DNA from: Pseudomonas psychrophila
GTDB lineage: Bacteria; Pseudomonadota; Gammaproteobacteria; Pseudomonadales; Pseudomonadaceae
Direction of reading: 5' to 3'
Assembly (NCBI RefSeq): GCF_001043005.1
Contig: NZ_JYKZ01000003.1
Location: 62,001 to 126,000 of the forward strand
DNA length: 64,000 bases
Positions 42,857 to 52,281 of the stretch are shown piece by piece (the first letter of the stretch is position 1; every line of letters starts with the position of its first letter). The position numbers and the translations under genes are program-made. The notes below the pieces were generated by a model. It was not told where the DNA came from. It saw only the letters and a program-made list of their open reading frames with translations, and did no database searches.

Positions 42857-44884
42857 ATGGCGAGTTTGATCAACATCGGGATGTCGGGGCTAAACGCCAG
42901 CCAGGGCGCATTGGCCACCGTGGGCAACAACATTGCCAACGCCAATACCTCGGGCTATTCGCGTCAGCAAATTGTCCAGGGCAGTGGCGCTTCGCAGCAG
43001 GTGGGCGGGGTGTTTATCGGCACCGGCACCACCCTGGCCGACGTGCGCCGCGTGTACAACTCATACCTCGACGCCCAGTTGCAAACCACCACCTCGCTCA
43101 ACGGCGATGCTCAGGCCTACCTCGATCAGATCGGTACGGTCGACAAACTGCTGTCGGATAAAAACACCGGCGTTTCGGCCGCCCTCAGCAGCTTTTTCAG
43201 CTCGTTGCAGACTTCCGCCGCTGCCCCCGGTGATATGTCGGCGCGCCAGTTGCTACTCACCAGCGCGCAAACCCTGAGCAACCGTTTCAACTCGATTTCG
43301 TCCCAGCTCAATCAGCAGAACGAAGGCATCAACAGCCAGCTGGACACCCTGACCTCGATGGTCAACCAGCACACGGCCACCATTGCTTCGCTGAACAAGC
43401 AGATCGCCCAGGCCACCACGGCGGGCAATACCCCGAACAACCTGCTGGATGCGCGCAACGAAGCGGTGCGCACGCTCAATGAGCTGGTCGGGGTAACGGT
43501 TCAGGAACACGACAACGTTTACGACATTACGCTGGGCACCGGTCAGACCCTGGTGCAAGGCTCTACCTCCAATACCTTGTCGGCGGTGCCGGGCCAGGTC
43601 GATAAAAGCCAGTTCAGCATCCAGATCAATTACCAGCAGTCCAGCTCCGATGTGACCTCGGTGCTCAGCGGCGGCAAGATCGGCGGCCTGCTGCGTTATC
43701 GCGATGATGTGCTTGCGCCCGCGATCAACGACTTGGGGCGTACTGCGATTGTGGTTGCCGATGCGATCAACAAGCAGTTGGGCCAGGGCCTGGATGCCAA
43801 TGGCGAGTTCGGCTCGTCGATGTTCAACAACATCAACAGCGAAAAAGCCATCACTCAGCGCAGCCTGGCGGCAACGGGCAACAGTGCCGGTTCGAGCAAC
43901 CTGAACGTAAGCATCAGCGACAGTAGCCAACTGACGGCCTATGACTACAAGGTGACGTTAACCAGTGCCACCGAATACACGGTCCAGCGCTCTGACGGCC
44001 AGGATGCCAAGGGCCCGTTCAAGCTCGGCGACAAGCAGGTGATTGACGGTTTTACCCTCCAGCTCCCGAAGGACGGTGCGGTCGCGGCGGGCGACACTTT
44101 CAAAGTCAGCCCCACCCGCAGCGGCGCGAGCAATATCGGTGTGCAAATGACCGATGCCAATAAGTTGGCGTTTGCCGGGCCTTTGGTGGCGGGGGCGGGC
44201 GGTTCCAACAGTGGTACGGGCGCGGTGGGTGGCCTGAGCCTGTCCTCGGTGCTGGATATTTACGGCGGCGTCGATCTGGGCAAGTCGCAAAGTGATATTG
44301 AAGGCGCAATGCCGGTACGGATTGCCTTTGACGAAGCCGGCGCCGACGGCACCCAGACTTATCGGGTGCTGAACGAAGCGGGCAAGGAAATCGGCAAAGG
44401 CAGCATCGTGCCGGGGCAGGACAACAAGGTCACGATCAATGTGCCCGTCACCAACGCGGACGGCACCACGACCAACGTCGGTTTTGACACTGTTATCAGC
44501 GGCTCGCCGGGCAAGGGCGACAGCTTCGATATCAAGTTCAACAAGGACGGCAAGGCCGACAACCGCAACGGCAACGAACTGTTGGCCCTGCAAACCAAAG
44601 CCACAGTCGGTGTAGGCAAGGACGGCACTGGCGGTGTCAGCATGGCGACCTCCTACAGCCAGCTTGTGTCAAAGGTGGGCGGCAAGGCCAGCCAGGCGGC
44701 TGTCGACGGCACTGCAAACGGCGCGGCACTGGCCTATGCCAAGGAAGTGCGCAACTCGGTGTCACAGGTCAACCTGGATGAAGAAGCGTCCAACCTGGTC
44801 AAGTTCCAGCAGTACTACACCGCCTCGTCGCAGATCATCAAAGCGGCGCAAGCAACCTTCAGCACGCTGATCAACAGTCTTTAA
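42857..44884 (+). CDS. flgK: Flagellar hook-filament junction protein FlgK (HAP1)
   Basis: The 675-residue first junction protein. The N-terminus MASLINIGMSGLNASQGALATVGNNIANANTSGYSRQQIVQ and the C-terminal SVSQVNLDEEASNLVKFQQYYTASSQIIKAAQATFSTLINSL are the conserved coiled-coil ends that pack in the D0 layer. The middle domain is longer than in enterics and low in conservation, as usual in Pseudomonas. It follows flgJ by 10 bases. Confidence 0.97.
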   Translation: MASLINIGMSGLNASQGALATVGNNIANANTSGYSRQQIVQGSGASQQVGGVFIGTGTTLADVRRVYNSYLDAQLQTTTSLNGDAQAYLDQIGTVDKLLSDKNTGVSAALSSFFSSLQTSAAAPGDMSARQLLLTSAQTLSNRFNSISSQLNQQNEGINSQLDTLTSMVNQHTATIASLNKQIAQATTAGNTPNNLLDARNEAVRTLNELVGVTVQEHDNVYDITLGTGQTLVQGSTSNTLSAVPGQVDKSQFSIQINYQQSSSDVTSVLSGGKIGGLLRYRDDVLAPAINDLGRTAIVVADAINKQLGQGLDANGEFGSSMFNNINSEKAITQRSLAATGNSAGSSNLNVSISDSSQLTAYDYKVTLTSATEYTVQRSDGQDAKGPFKLGDKQVIDGFTLQLPKDGAVAAGDTFKVSPTRSGASNIGVQMTDANKLAFAGPLVAGAGGSNSGTGAVGGLSLSSVLDIYGGVDLGKSQSDIEGAMPVRIAFDEAGADGTQTYRVLNEAGKEIGKGSIVPGQDNKVTINVPVTNADGTTTNVGFDTVISGSPGKGDSFDIKFNKDGKADNRNGNELLALQTKATVGVGKDGTGGVSMATSYSQLVSKVGGKASQAAVDGTANGAALAYAKEVRNSVSQVNLDEEASNLVKFQQYYTASSQIIKAAQATFSTLINSL

Positions 44885-44898
44885 GGGAGCCCGCGACG

Positions 44899-46479
44899 AT
44901 GCGTATTTCTACCTCGCAGTTTTTTGAATCGACCAGTGCCACCTACCAGAACAACTTCTCGTCGGTGATCAAGACCCAGGGCCAGATCGACTCCGGCGTG
45001 CGTATCCAGACGGCCGCGGATGATCCGGTGGGCGCTGCGCGTTTGCTGCAACTGCAACAGCAAAAAGACATGCTGGGCCAGTACAGCACCAACATGAACA
45101 GCATCAAGGCGTCGCTGGGGGCTCAGGAAGCGGTGCTCGACAGCATCAACACCGCCTTGCAAAAGGCCGGTGAACTGGCGCTTGGGGCGGGCAGCGGTAA
45201 AAGCGACGCGGACCGCACTGCAATCGCCAACGAGCTGGGCAGCATTGAGGAGCAGGTGTTCAGCCTGCTCAACAGCAAGGACGTCGCGGGCAACTACATG
45301 TTCTCGGGCTCCAGGACCGATACCCCGCCCTATACCCGAAACAATGACGGCACCTACAGCTATCAGGGCGACGACACCCAGCTCAACCTGAAAGTCTCGG
45401 ACACCCTGACCCTGGCCAGCAGCGACACGGCCAAAAGCTTTATGGAGAACTCTGTCAATACCGGGCGTACCCAGGCCACCTTTGTGCCGGGGGTGGACGC
45501 CAATGGCGAGCCTACGGTCAATGATGGCAAGCTCTCCGTCTCTGCCGGCCTGGTCACTTCAAGTCCTGTGTTCAACAAGAGCTTTGCCGAGGGCCAGCCG
45601 TACACGCTGACATTCAGCAGCAGCACCCAGTACACCGTGACCGACCGCGACGGCAACGACCTGACCTCGCAAATGGCGGGCAATGGCGTGTTCGACCCGA
45701 CCAAGGATGGCGCACAGAGCATCAGCCTGCGTGGCGTGTCCTTTGACATCACCCCCAACCTCAAGGACGTTCCGGCAGCGGACCGGGATGCAGCAGTGGC
45801 GGGGCGTACCTTTACCCTTGAGGCCAAGCCGGACTCGTTCAATGCCTCGCGCACGCCGAGCAACGGCTCGACCGCGCAGATCACCAGCGCGACGGTGACC
45901 GACCCCGGGGTCTACGGCGATAGCTTTCCGAGCAATGGCGCGGTGATCAAATTCACCAGCGCCACGGAGTACGACGTCTATGCCCAGCCGCTGACGGCCG
46001 ACAGCAAGTCGATTGCTCAAGGCAACGTTGCCGACGGTGCGCTCGGGATTACGTTCGACTTTGCCGGCACGGCACAGGCGGGTGACCAGTTCTCGATCAA
46101 CCGCAACAACCACCAGAGCCAAAGCGCGCTGGACACCATCAGTGAGCTGCGCAAGGCGCTGGTGATCCCGAGTGACAAAGATCCGCTGGCCCAGCAAACG
46201 CAAAAAGACGCGATCAACTCGGCGATCGGCAACCTGAAAAACGCCAGTGCGGGGGTCGACAGCGCCCGGGGTTCGATTGGTGCGCGCTTGAAGGCGGTGG
46301 ACATCCAGGCTGACGAAAACATCAGCCTGGGCCTGGCCAACGACTCCACCACGGCGGCGATTGGCAACACCGACATGGCCGGGGCCTCCATCGAACTGGC
46401 GTTCCAGAAGGCCATGCTCGAAGCCTCGCAACTGGCGTTCGTCAAAATCTCCCAGCTGAGCCTGTTTAACCAGCTTTAA
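44899..46479 (+). CDS. flgL: Flagellar hook-filament junction protein FlgL (HAP3)
   Basis: A 526-residue second junction protein with flagellin-like ends: MRISTSQFFESTSATYQNNFSSVIKTQGQIDSGVRIQTAADDPVGAARLLQLQ at the start and the SLGLANDSTTAAIGNTDMAGASIELAFQKAMLEASQLAFVKISQLSLFNQL helix at the end. It closes the flgF-flgL run; a REP pair follows. Confidence 0.97.
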   Translation: MRISTSQFFESTSATYQNNFSSVIKTQGQIDSGVRIQTAADDPVGAARLLQLQQQKDMLGQYSTNMNSIKASLGAQEAVLDSINTALQKAGELALGAGSGKSDADRTAIANELGSIEEQVFSLLNSKDVAGNYMFSGSRTDTPPYTRNNDGTYSYQGDDTQLNLKVSDTLTLASSDTAKSFMENSVNTGRTQATFVPGVDANGEPTVNDGKLSVSAGLVTSSPVFNKSFAEGQPYTLTFSSSTQYTVTDRDGNDLTSQMAGNGVFDPTKDGAQSISLRGVSFDITPNLKDVPAADRDAAVAGRTFTLEAKPDSFNASRTPSNGSTAQITSATVTDPGVYGDSFPSNGAVIKFTSATEYDVYAQPLTADSKSIAQGNVADGALGITFDFAGTAQAGDQFSINRNNHQSQSALDTISELRKALVIPSDKDPLAQQTQKDAINSAIGNLKNASAGVDSARGSIGARLKAVDIQADENISLGLANDSTTAAIGNTDMAGASIELAFQKAMLEASQLAFVKISQLSLFNQL

Positions 46480-46500
46480 ACAGCTGCGCAGAGACCTCTA

Positions 46501-46587
46501 TGTGGGAGCGAGCCTGCTCGCGATAGCCATAACGCGGTGATTCAGGCATACCGCGTTGAGGTTATCGCGAGCAGGCTCGCTCCCACA
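46501..46587. repeat. Inverted REP pair after flgL
   Basis: TGTGGGAGCGAGCCTGCTCG and its exact inverted copy, plus an inner AACGCGGT/ACCGCGTT stem, begin 22 bases after the flgL stop. The following 250 bases up to the KAS III gene show no gene; an AT-rich TTTTGTATAAAACC stretch at about 46612 could hold a promoter. Confidence 0.9.
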
Positions 46588-46836
46588 GGGAATCCCTGTG
46601 TTCTCGTAATGTTTTGTATAAAACCACACAAAATAGCGTGACCTATGAGTCATTACGCGCATCTTCACTGTATCGTGTGAAACGTACGGGCGGGTGCCGG
46701 GCCTTTTTCAGGCTGTTTTGTCTATTTTCATGCACCCACATTCGCCGCATTCCTGCGCGATAAAGCCCTTTTATTGTCAACGCCCCTCGGTTGTACGAGC
46801 GGGTGATCTCCAGCTATTCAGTATTGGGAAGCCACA

Positions 46837-47763
46837 ATGATTGGCATTAAAAGCATCGCCAGTTACGTGCCAGCAAGCGGTGTAGACAACTACGCGCAAG
46901 GCGCGAAGTTCTCCAAGGACGAAGAATTCATTCTGGGCAAGATCGGTTCGGCCTTTCTGCCGCGCAAAGCCGCTGACCAGGAAACCTCGGACCTGTGTGT
47001 CGAAGCGGTCAACGCGCTGTTCGCCAACAATCCGCAGCTTAAACGCGAATCCATCGACGCGCTGATCGTCGTCACCCAGAACGGCGACGCCGAAGGCCTG
47101 CCGCACACGGCCGCTATCGTTCAGGACAAGCTCGGTCTGCCGACCCACGTGGCTGCCTTTGATATTTCCCTGGGGTGCTCGGGCTATGTCTACGGCATCT
47201 ACGCGATGAAAGGCTTTATGGAGGCCACGGGCCTGAAAAACGGCCTGCTGATCACCGCAGACCCGTACTCGAAAATCGTTGACCCCGAAGACCGCAACAC
47301 CACCATGCTCTTCGGCGACGCGGCCACCGCCACCTGGATGGGCGAGGACGCGCCCTGGCAGCTGGGCAAGGCCAAGTTCGGCACCGACGGCTCCGGCGCT
47401 CCGCACCTGAAAGTCAGCGATGGCGTGTTCTTCATGAACGGCCGCCAGGTCTTCAACTTCGCGCTGCTCAAAGTGCCTGCGCACCTGAACGAGCTGCTGG
47501 AAGAGTCCGAACTGACCTCTAAGGACATCGACGCTTTCTGCATCCACCAGGGCAGTGCGGCCATTGTCGACGCCGTGGCCCGCCGTTTTGAAGGCGAGCC
47601 CGAGAAGTTCATCAAGGACATGGTCGAGACCGGCAACACCGTGTCGTCGAGCATTCCTCTGCTGCTGGAAAAACACGTCATGGAAGCCAGCTGGAAGCGC
47701 GTAGCGCTGAGCGGCTTCGGCGTGGGCCTGTCGTGGGGTTCGGCGATCATCTATCGCCCATAA
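46837..47763 (+). CDS. Ketoacyl-ACP synthase III homologue in the flagellar cluster
   Basis: A 308-residue thiolase-fold enzyme with an intact KAS III triad: Cys114 in SLGCSGYVYG, His237 in CIHQGS and Asn267 in ETGNTVSS. It should condense an acyl-CoA or acyl-ACP with malonyl-ACP or transfer an acyl group. It is shorter and more diverged than housekeeping FabH. A KAS III gene before fliC is known in P. syringae (orf3 of the flagellin glycosylation island) and P. putida, suggesting a role in making or acylating a flagellin sugar; the glycosyltransferase genes found beside it in P. syringae are absent here. GGGAAG precedes the ATG. Confidence 0.88.
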   Translation: MIGIKSIASYVPASGVDNYAQGAKFSKDEEFILGKIGSAFLPRKAADQETSDLCVEAVNALFANNPQLKRESIDALIVVTQNGDAEGLPHTAAIVQDKLGLPTHVAAFDISLGCSGYVYGIYAMKGFMEATGLKNGLLITADPYSKIVDPEDRNTTMLFGDAATATWMGEDAPWQLGKAKFGTDGSGAPHLKVSDGVFFMNGRQVFNFALLKVPAHLNELLEESELTSKDIDAFCIHQGSAAIVDAVARRFEGEPEKFIKDMVETGNTVSSSIPLLLEKHVMEASWKRVALSGFGVGLSWGSAIIYRP

Positions 47764-47780
47764 GCTTCACGCCGACACAC

Positions 47781-47815
47781 AAAACGCCCGTGGCCCAAAA
47801 AGCCACGGGCGTTTT
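47781..47815. terminator. Bidirectional terminator after the KAS III gene
   Basis: AAAACGCCCGTGGC-CCAAAAA-GCCACGGGCGTTTT forms a perfect stem with A and U runs at either side, 18 bases after the stop codon. Confidence 0.92.
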
Positions 47816-47840
47816 GCGTTCTGATAGGGGCTGATGCCAT

Positions 47841-47853
47841 CTGTGGGAGCGGG
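47841..47853. repeat. Truncated REP arm
   Basis: CTGTGGGAGCGGG is the outer part of a REP arm that breaks off into unrelated sequence, without an inverted partner, between the KAS III terminator and the fliC promoter. Confidence 0.6.
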
Positions 47854-47935
47854 GGATGCCTGGCAGGTCATCCCTCGCTAACCCCCTGAAATACAAGGGA
47901 TGGCCTCCGGCCAGTAAAAAAATTCAAAAAAACCC

Positions 47936-47962
47936 TCAAGCAACCCGCTTTGACGACGATAA
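47936..47962 (+). promoter_or_regulatory. fliC: Sigma-28 (FliA) promoter of fliC
   Basis: TCAAG-N14-GACGATAA matches the Pseudomonas sigma-28 pattern (TCAAG and GCCGATAA with 14-15 bases between). It lies 80 bases before the fliC start codon. Confidence 0.8.
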
Positions 47963-48042
47963 CTATTACGAAGGTTCTCTAGGCCACACCCGGCGGTTGC
48001 CAGGGCCGGAAGCCGCAGTATTCATCCAATGAGGATTTCGTC

Positions 48043-49788
48043 ATGGCTTTATCAGTAAACACTAACATCACGTCCCAGACCGTTCAGAAGAACCTGAACA
48101 AAGCCGGCGATGCACTGAGCACCTCGATGACTCGTCTGTCTTCCGGCCTGAAAATCAACAGCGCCAAAGACGATGCTGCTGGCATGCAGATGGCCAACCG
48201 TCTGACCTCTCAGACCAAAGGCATGACCGTTGCCATCGCCAACGCCAACAACGGCACCTCGATCGCGCAGACCGCTGAAGGCGCGATGCAAGAATCGACC
48301 AACATTCTGCAACGTTTGCGTGAACTGGCCCTGCAGTCCGCGAACGGTGATAAAAGCGACGCCGACCGTGCGTCCCTGCAACAAGAATTTACTGCGAAAA
48401 CCGGTGAACTGACCCGTATCGCACAAACCACTACCTACGGTGGTCGTAACATCCTGGACGGTTCGTTCCAGAACCAGGCGTTCCAGGTGGGTGCTGATGC
48501 CAACCAGACTATTTCGTTTGGTATGAACGATATCAGTGCTGCAGGCCTGAAAGGTTCTTACAGTGAAGCTAATGCGACTGGTGGGTTGACTAAGCTATCG
48601 GCTTCGGTCACAGCTAGTGCTGCTGTGCTACCTGGTGCGCCAGCTGTAACCGCGACAACTCCGTTTGTGCAGACAGGTGCTGCTTACGTCGCTCCTACTG
48701 CAGGTAATCCTCAAACATTCCAAATTAATGGCACGTCCGTTACCGTTGCAGCAAACGCTGATATTGATGCTGCTTTGGGCGCAATCACGGCTGCTGGCAT
48801 TACAGGCGTAACTAAAAACGCTGGGGATACTGCGCTTGTTCTGACAAGTGCCACGCAAAGTACTATCACCGGTACTAACACAGTATTTGGCACCACTACC
48901 GCTAGCGGCGGTGTTACATCTACAGTAACTCCAGCTATACCTGAAGGTCAGCTGGGCTCTGCAGCTGAGATTAATATCAACGGAACTAATGTTACTTTCG
49001 CAGCTGCAGACAATTTGGCCGCTATTGCTGGAAAAATTAACACTGCTAATGGTACAAGTAATTTTGGTGTGAGTGCGGCTATATCGGCTGAAGGTCGACT
49101 GGAGTTGACTTCGGCCGATGGGAAGGCAATTAAATTGGGTAATGGTACTGGTGCTGCTGCAAACGGCGGCTCAGGTGCTCTTGCTAAACTTGGCCTGTCG
49201 TCTGGTACGACTGAAGCCAAGCTGGATAAGACTACATCTATAAGTTTGAACGGTACTGAGGTTAAGTTCTCTACTGGTTCAACTATGGCTGATATTGTTT
49301 CATCTATAAACAGTGCGAGCACAGGCGTCACCGCTAGTGTCAATAAAGATGACGGTAGCTTGAAGCTGTTCTCCACCCAAGACATCACAATTGCTGATGG
49401 AAGCTCCGGTACTGGTCTTGATAAGTTGGGCTTGACTGGTACTCCAGCTTCCACTAATGCTGTAAAAATGGAGACTACCGTTTCTGACCTAAGTGTTTTA
49501 ACTGCCGCTGACTCCCAGCGTACCGTCCAGGCGCTGTCTGACGCGATCCAGCAGATAGACACTCAACGTTCCGCGCTAGGTGCCGTACAAAACCGTTTCA
49601 CCAGCACCGTGGCCAACCTGCAGAGCATTTCCGAGAACTCCACCGCTGCACTGGGTCGCGTTCAGGACACTGACTTCGCTTCCGAAGCTGCCGAGCTGAC
49701 CAAGCAACAAACCCTGCAACAGGCTTCCACCGCGATCCTGTCCCAGGCTAACCAGCTGCCTTCCGCTGTGATGAAATTGCTTCAGTAA
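48043..49788 (+). CDS. fliC: Flagellin FliC
   Basis: A 581-residue filament subunit. The D0/D1 ends are fully conserved: MALSVNTNITSQTVQKNLNKAGDALSTSMTRLSSGLKINSAKDDAAGMQMANRL at the start and the TDFASEAAELTKQQTLQQASTAILSQANQLPSAVMKLLQ helix at the end. Residues from about 180 to 490 form a variable surface domain rich in Thr, Ser, Ala and Gly, with possible O-glycosylation sites. This central part has clearly lower GC and different codon choices (GCT, GGT, AAT, ACT) from the ends, a sign of mosaic exchange. A sigma-28 promoter precedes it and a terminator follows. Flagellar glycosyltransferases are not seen in the window. Confidence 0.97.
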   Translation: MALSVNTNITSQTVQKNLNKAGDALSTSMTRLSSGLKINSAKDDAAGMQMANRLTSQTKGMTVAIANANNGTSIAQTAEGAMQESTNILQRLRELALQSANGDKSDADRASLQQEFTAKTGELTRIAQTTTYGGRNILDGSFQNQAFQVGADANQTISFGMNDISAAGLKGSYSEANATGGLTKLSASVTASAAVLPGAPAVTATTPFVQTGAAYVAPTAGNPQTFQINGTSVTVAANADIDAALGAITAAGITGVTKNAGDTALVLTSATQSTITGTNTVFGTTTASGGVTSTVTPAIPEGQLGSAAEININGTNVTFAAADNLAAIAGKINTANGTSNFGVSAAISAEGRLELTSADGKAIKLGNGTGAAANGGSGALAKLGLSSGTTEAKLDKTTSISLNGTEVKFSTGSTMADIVSSINSASTGVTASVNKDDGSLKLFSTQDITIADGSSGTGLDKLGLTGTPASTNAVKMETTVSDLSVLTAADSQRTVQALSDAIQQIDTQRSALGAVQNRFTSTVANLQSISENSTAALGRVQDTDFASEAAELTKQQTLQQASTAILSQANQLPSAVMKLLQ

Positions 49789-49807
49789 TTTCAGCGCTGG
49801 GTTGAGA

Positions 49808-49842
49808 ACAAAAGGGCGCGTTTACGTGCCCTTTTGTTTTTT
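49808..49842 (+). terminator. fliC terminator
   Basis: ACAAAAGGGC and GCCCTTTTGT pair around a short loop and are followed by TTTTTT, 20 bases after the fliC stop codon. Confidence 0.92.
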
Positions 49843-49943
49843 CAGCGTTTGGTACTTGAAGGTGGCACGAAATGTGAAGCTGCCTGCAGCCTTGGCACTT
49901 GCTTCGTCAATAAAGCGATAGCCACCGTACAAGGAGAATACAG

Positions 49944-51305
49944 ATGGCCAGTTCAACGATTACCGGTGTCGGCTCGGGTTTTGACACCATCGGGATTGTG
50001 AAAGCCTTGGTGGATGCTGAAAAAGCGCCCAAGCAAAGCCAGATTACTGCGCAACAAAAAGACACCACGATTCAGCTGTCCGCTGTTGGCACGGTCAAAG
50101 CTTCGCTCGAAACCTATCGCGCAGCCATTGCCAAACTTAACAGTGTCTCCAGTTTCAACGGTTTGACCGCTTCGTCCAATGACGAAAAAATTTCTAAAGT
50201 CACCATCGATGACAAGGCGTCCAGCGGCAAGTACGCGCTGAACGTCACTCAGTTGGCGACCGCATCAAAAATCACCAGCAAGGTGTTTGAAGGGGGCGCA
50301 TCGGCGTCGGTTAACTCCAGCGAGCAAGACCAGACCCTGACCATCTCGCAGTCCGGTGACAGCTATGACGTCAAGATCCCGGCTGGCGCGACCATGCAGC
50401 AGACCCGGGACGCGATCAACACGCAGCTGCAGTCCAAGGGCATCAGTGCCAACGTATTGACCGACGCCAATGGCTCGCGTCTGGTGATCGGCTCGCAGAC
50501 CACGGGCAAGGGCACCGATATCACCGTCAGCGGTGATTCGGAGCTGGCCACCGGGTATGACGCCGGTAAGCCGCCGATGAATGCCGAGTACACCATCGAT
50601 GACATCGCCATGGAGTCGTCGAGCAACAAGATCACTTCGGCCATCAGTGGCGTGACCCTTGAGCTGCTCGATACCAAGGCGTCCACCATCACCGTGGCCT
50701 CCAACACCGACACTCTGAAAACCTCCGTACAGTCGTTTGTCACGGCCTACAACGCGCTGCTGACCAGCATCAACACCCAGACCAAGGTCACCGCCACCGG
50801 TGATGCGGCGACCACCACTGCAGGTGCCTTGACGGGTGACGCGTCGATGCGTCAGCTGGTTAACGGTTTGCGCGGCGAGCTGCTGCAAAACTCGGGTACG
50901 TCGAGTGTCGGCAACCTGTCCCAGATGGGCATCAGTACCGATCAGAAAACCGGGCTGTTGACCCTGGATGACACCAAGTGGAAAGCAGCGGTTGCAACGC
51001 CCAATGGTGCAATCGAGATTGCCAAGGTGTTCACCGGCGATACCGGCCTCATAACCCGTATGACCAAGGCCACCGAAAGCTATGTCGGCAGCAGCGGGTT
51101 GCTGGCGGCGCGGGCCACGGATCTGAACACCAAGCTGACTACGCTGACCACTCAGCAAGCAGACCTGGACCGGCGTATGGAATCCATGAAAAGCACCCTG
51201 ACCGCCAAATACACGGCCATGGACGGTCTGATCGCCAAAATCAACGCCAGCAGCTCCAGCATCATGACTACGCTCAACTCCTTGAATAATCCTAAATCCG
51301 ACTGA
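49944..51305 (+). CDS. fliD: Flagellar filament cap protein FliD (HAP2)
   Basis: A 453-residue cap that guides flagellin folding at the filament tip. Conserved FliD ends are visible: MASSTITGVGSGFDTIGIVKALVDAEKAPKQSQI at the start and the RATDLNTKLTTLTTQQADLDRRMESMKSTLTAKYTAMDGLIAKIN coiled coil near the end. It follows fliC by 155 bases with no flaG gene between, unlike P. aeruginosa and P. putida. A TTGGCAC resembling a -24 element is at about 49891, but its -12 half is poor. Confidence 0.96.
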   Translation: MASSTITGVGSGFDTIGIVKALVDAEKAPKQSQITAQQKDTTIQLSAVGTVKASLETYRAAIAKLNSVSSFNGLTASSNDEKISKVTIDDKASSGKYALNVTQLATASKITSKVFEGGASASVNSSEQDQTLTISQSGDSYDVKIPAGATMQQTRDAINTQLQSKGISANVLTDANGSRLVIGSQTTGKGTDITVSGDSELATGYDAGKPPMNAEYTIDDIAMESSSNKITSAISGVTLELLDTKASTITVASNTDTLKTSVQSFVTAYNALLTSINTQTKVTATGDAATTTAGALTGDASMRQLVNGLRGELLQNSGTSSVGNLSQMGISTDQKTGLLTLDDTKWKAAVATPNGAIEIAKVFTGDTGLITRMTKATESYVGSSGLLAARATDLNTKLTTLTTQQADLDRRMESMKSTLTAKYTAMDGLIAKINASSSSIMTTLNSLNNPKSD

Positions 51306-51401
51306 TTTTGCCCGGCCTTGGCACTAAAGCTTTGGCCGCTTCTGTCGATAAAAAGATCAAGAACCCGCCATTTTTGCCTGTCACCGTAATGAGGTCGAAA
51401 C

Positions 51402-51791
51402 ATGAACCCGATGCGCGCCCTTCGTCAGTATCAGAAGGTTAATTCCCACGCTCAAATCTCCGAAGCCAGCCCCCATCGCTTGATTCAAATGCTGATGGAA
51501 GGCGGTCTGGATCGTATGGCCCAGGCCAAAGGCGCGATGAGCCGTGGGGATATCCCGCAGAAGGCGATGTTGATCACCAAGGCCATCGACATCATCACCG
51601 GCCTGCGTCAGGGTCTGGATGAAGACAAGACCGATGACAAGGAAGCGCTGCAGCAGCTGGACAGCCTGTATGAATTCATGACGGTGCGTTTGACCCAGGC
51701 CAATGCCAAGAACGACCCTGAAATCATCGATGAAGTGGCTCGCCTGCTGATCACTGTAAAAAGTGGTTGGGATGCCATTGCCCCGCAATAA
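51402..51791 (+). CDS. fliS: Flagellin export chaperone FliS
   Basis: A 129-residue four-helix chaperone that holds flagellin unfolded in the cytoplasm before export. It has the family start RALRQYQKVNSHAQISEASPHRLIQMLMEGGLDRM and ends in VKSGWDAI. GAGGTCG precedes the ATG. It lies 96 bases after fliD. Confidence 0.95.
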   Translation: MNPMRALRQYQKVNSHAQISEASPHRLIQMLMEGGLDRMAQAKGAMSRGDIPQKAMLITKAIDIITGLRQGLDEDKTDDKEALQQLDSLYEFMTVRLTQANAKNDPEIIDEVARLLITVKSGWDAIAPQ

Positions 51792-51807
51792 GCCCGAGGA
51801 GTGCGCC

Positions 51808-52101
51808 ATGAGCCAACTGCAACGAATTCAAGAAACCCGCGTAGCGCTGATTGACGCTCTGGCCGAGCGCAATTGGGATGCCATCGGCGAGCTGGACTCG
51901 GCGTGTCGGGTGTGTGTCGAGAGTGTTCTGGATGAGGCGCCGCTGGATGAGGCGGTGTTGCGCGAGAATCTGGAAGGGCTGTTGGTGGTGTATCGCATGC
52001 TGCTGGAAGCCGCGACTGATGAGCGTCAGTCAGTCGTTGAGCAAATGGGGCAGATCAATCAAGCAAAAAATGCGTCAAAGGTTTACCATCTATTCGGTTA
52101 A
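51808..52101 (+). CDS. FliT-type flagellar chaperone
   Basis: A 97-residue all-helical protein directly after fliS (16 bases), in the place of FliT in enterics and FleP (PA1096) in P. aeruginosa. FliT binds the FliD cap protein before export. Sequence alone is weak for this short, fast-evolving family, so position is the main evidence. The ATG at 51808 has AGGAGTG upstream; a longer frame overlapping fliS is rejected. Confidence 0.75.
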   Translation: MSQLQRIQETRVALIDALAERNWDAIGELDSACRVCVESVLDEAPLDEAVLRENLEGLLVVYRMLLEAATDERQSVVEQMGQINQAKNASKVYHLFG

Positions 52102-52164
52102 GGCCTAAAGATTATGTGGTTAATTGCGTTTTAAACCGCCATAAATTTGACTCTGCACAGTTTT

Positions 52165-52193
52165 TTGACTTAACTAGCACGTTATTCTGTATT
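52165..52193 (+). promoter_or_regulatory. fleQ: Candidate sigma-70 promoter of fleQ
   Basis: TTGACT, 17 bases, then TGTATT gives a good -35 with a moderate -10. fleQ heads the cascade and needs a housekeeping promoter, which fits. Confidence 0.45.
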
Positions 52194-52281
52194 CAGTCGT
52201 CTTAGATATCCAACAGGGTTAGGGCGTCTACATATGTCCTGCCATCCGGGGCATTGAGTTGACTAGGGAAGTTGCTATTGC

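Noticed and set aside
49870..49943. Sigma-54 promoter for fliD
   Set aside because: TTGGCAC and GTGGCACG resemble -24 elements, but neither has a GC at the required distance.
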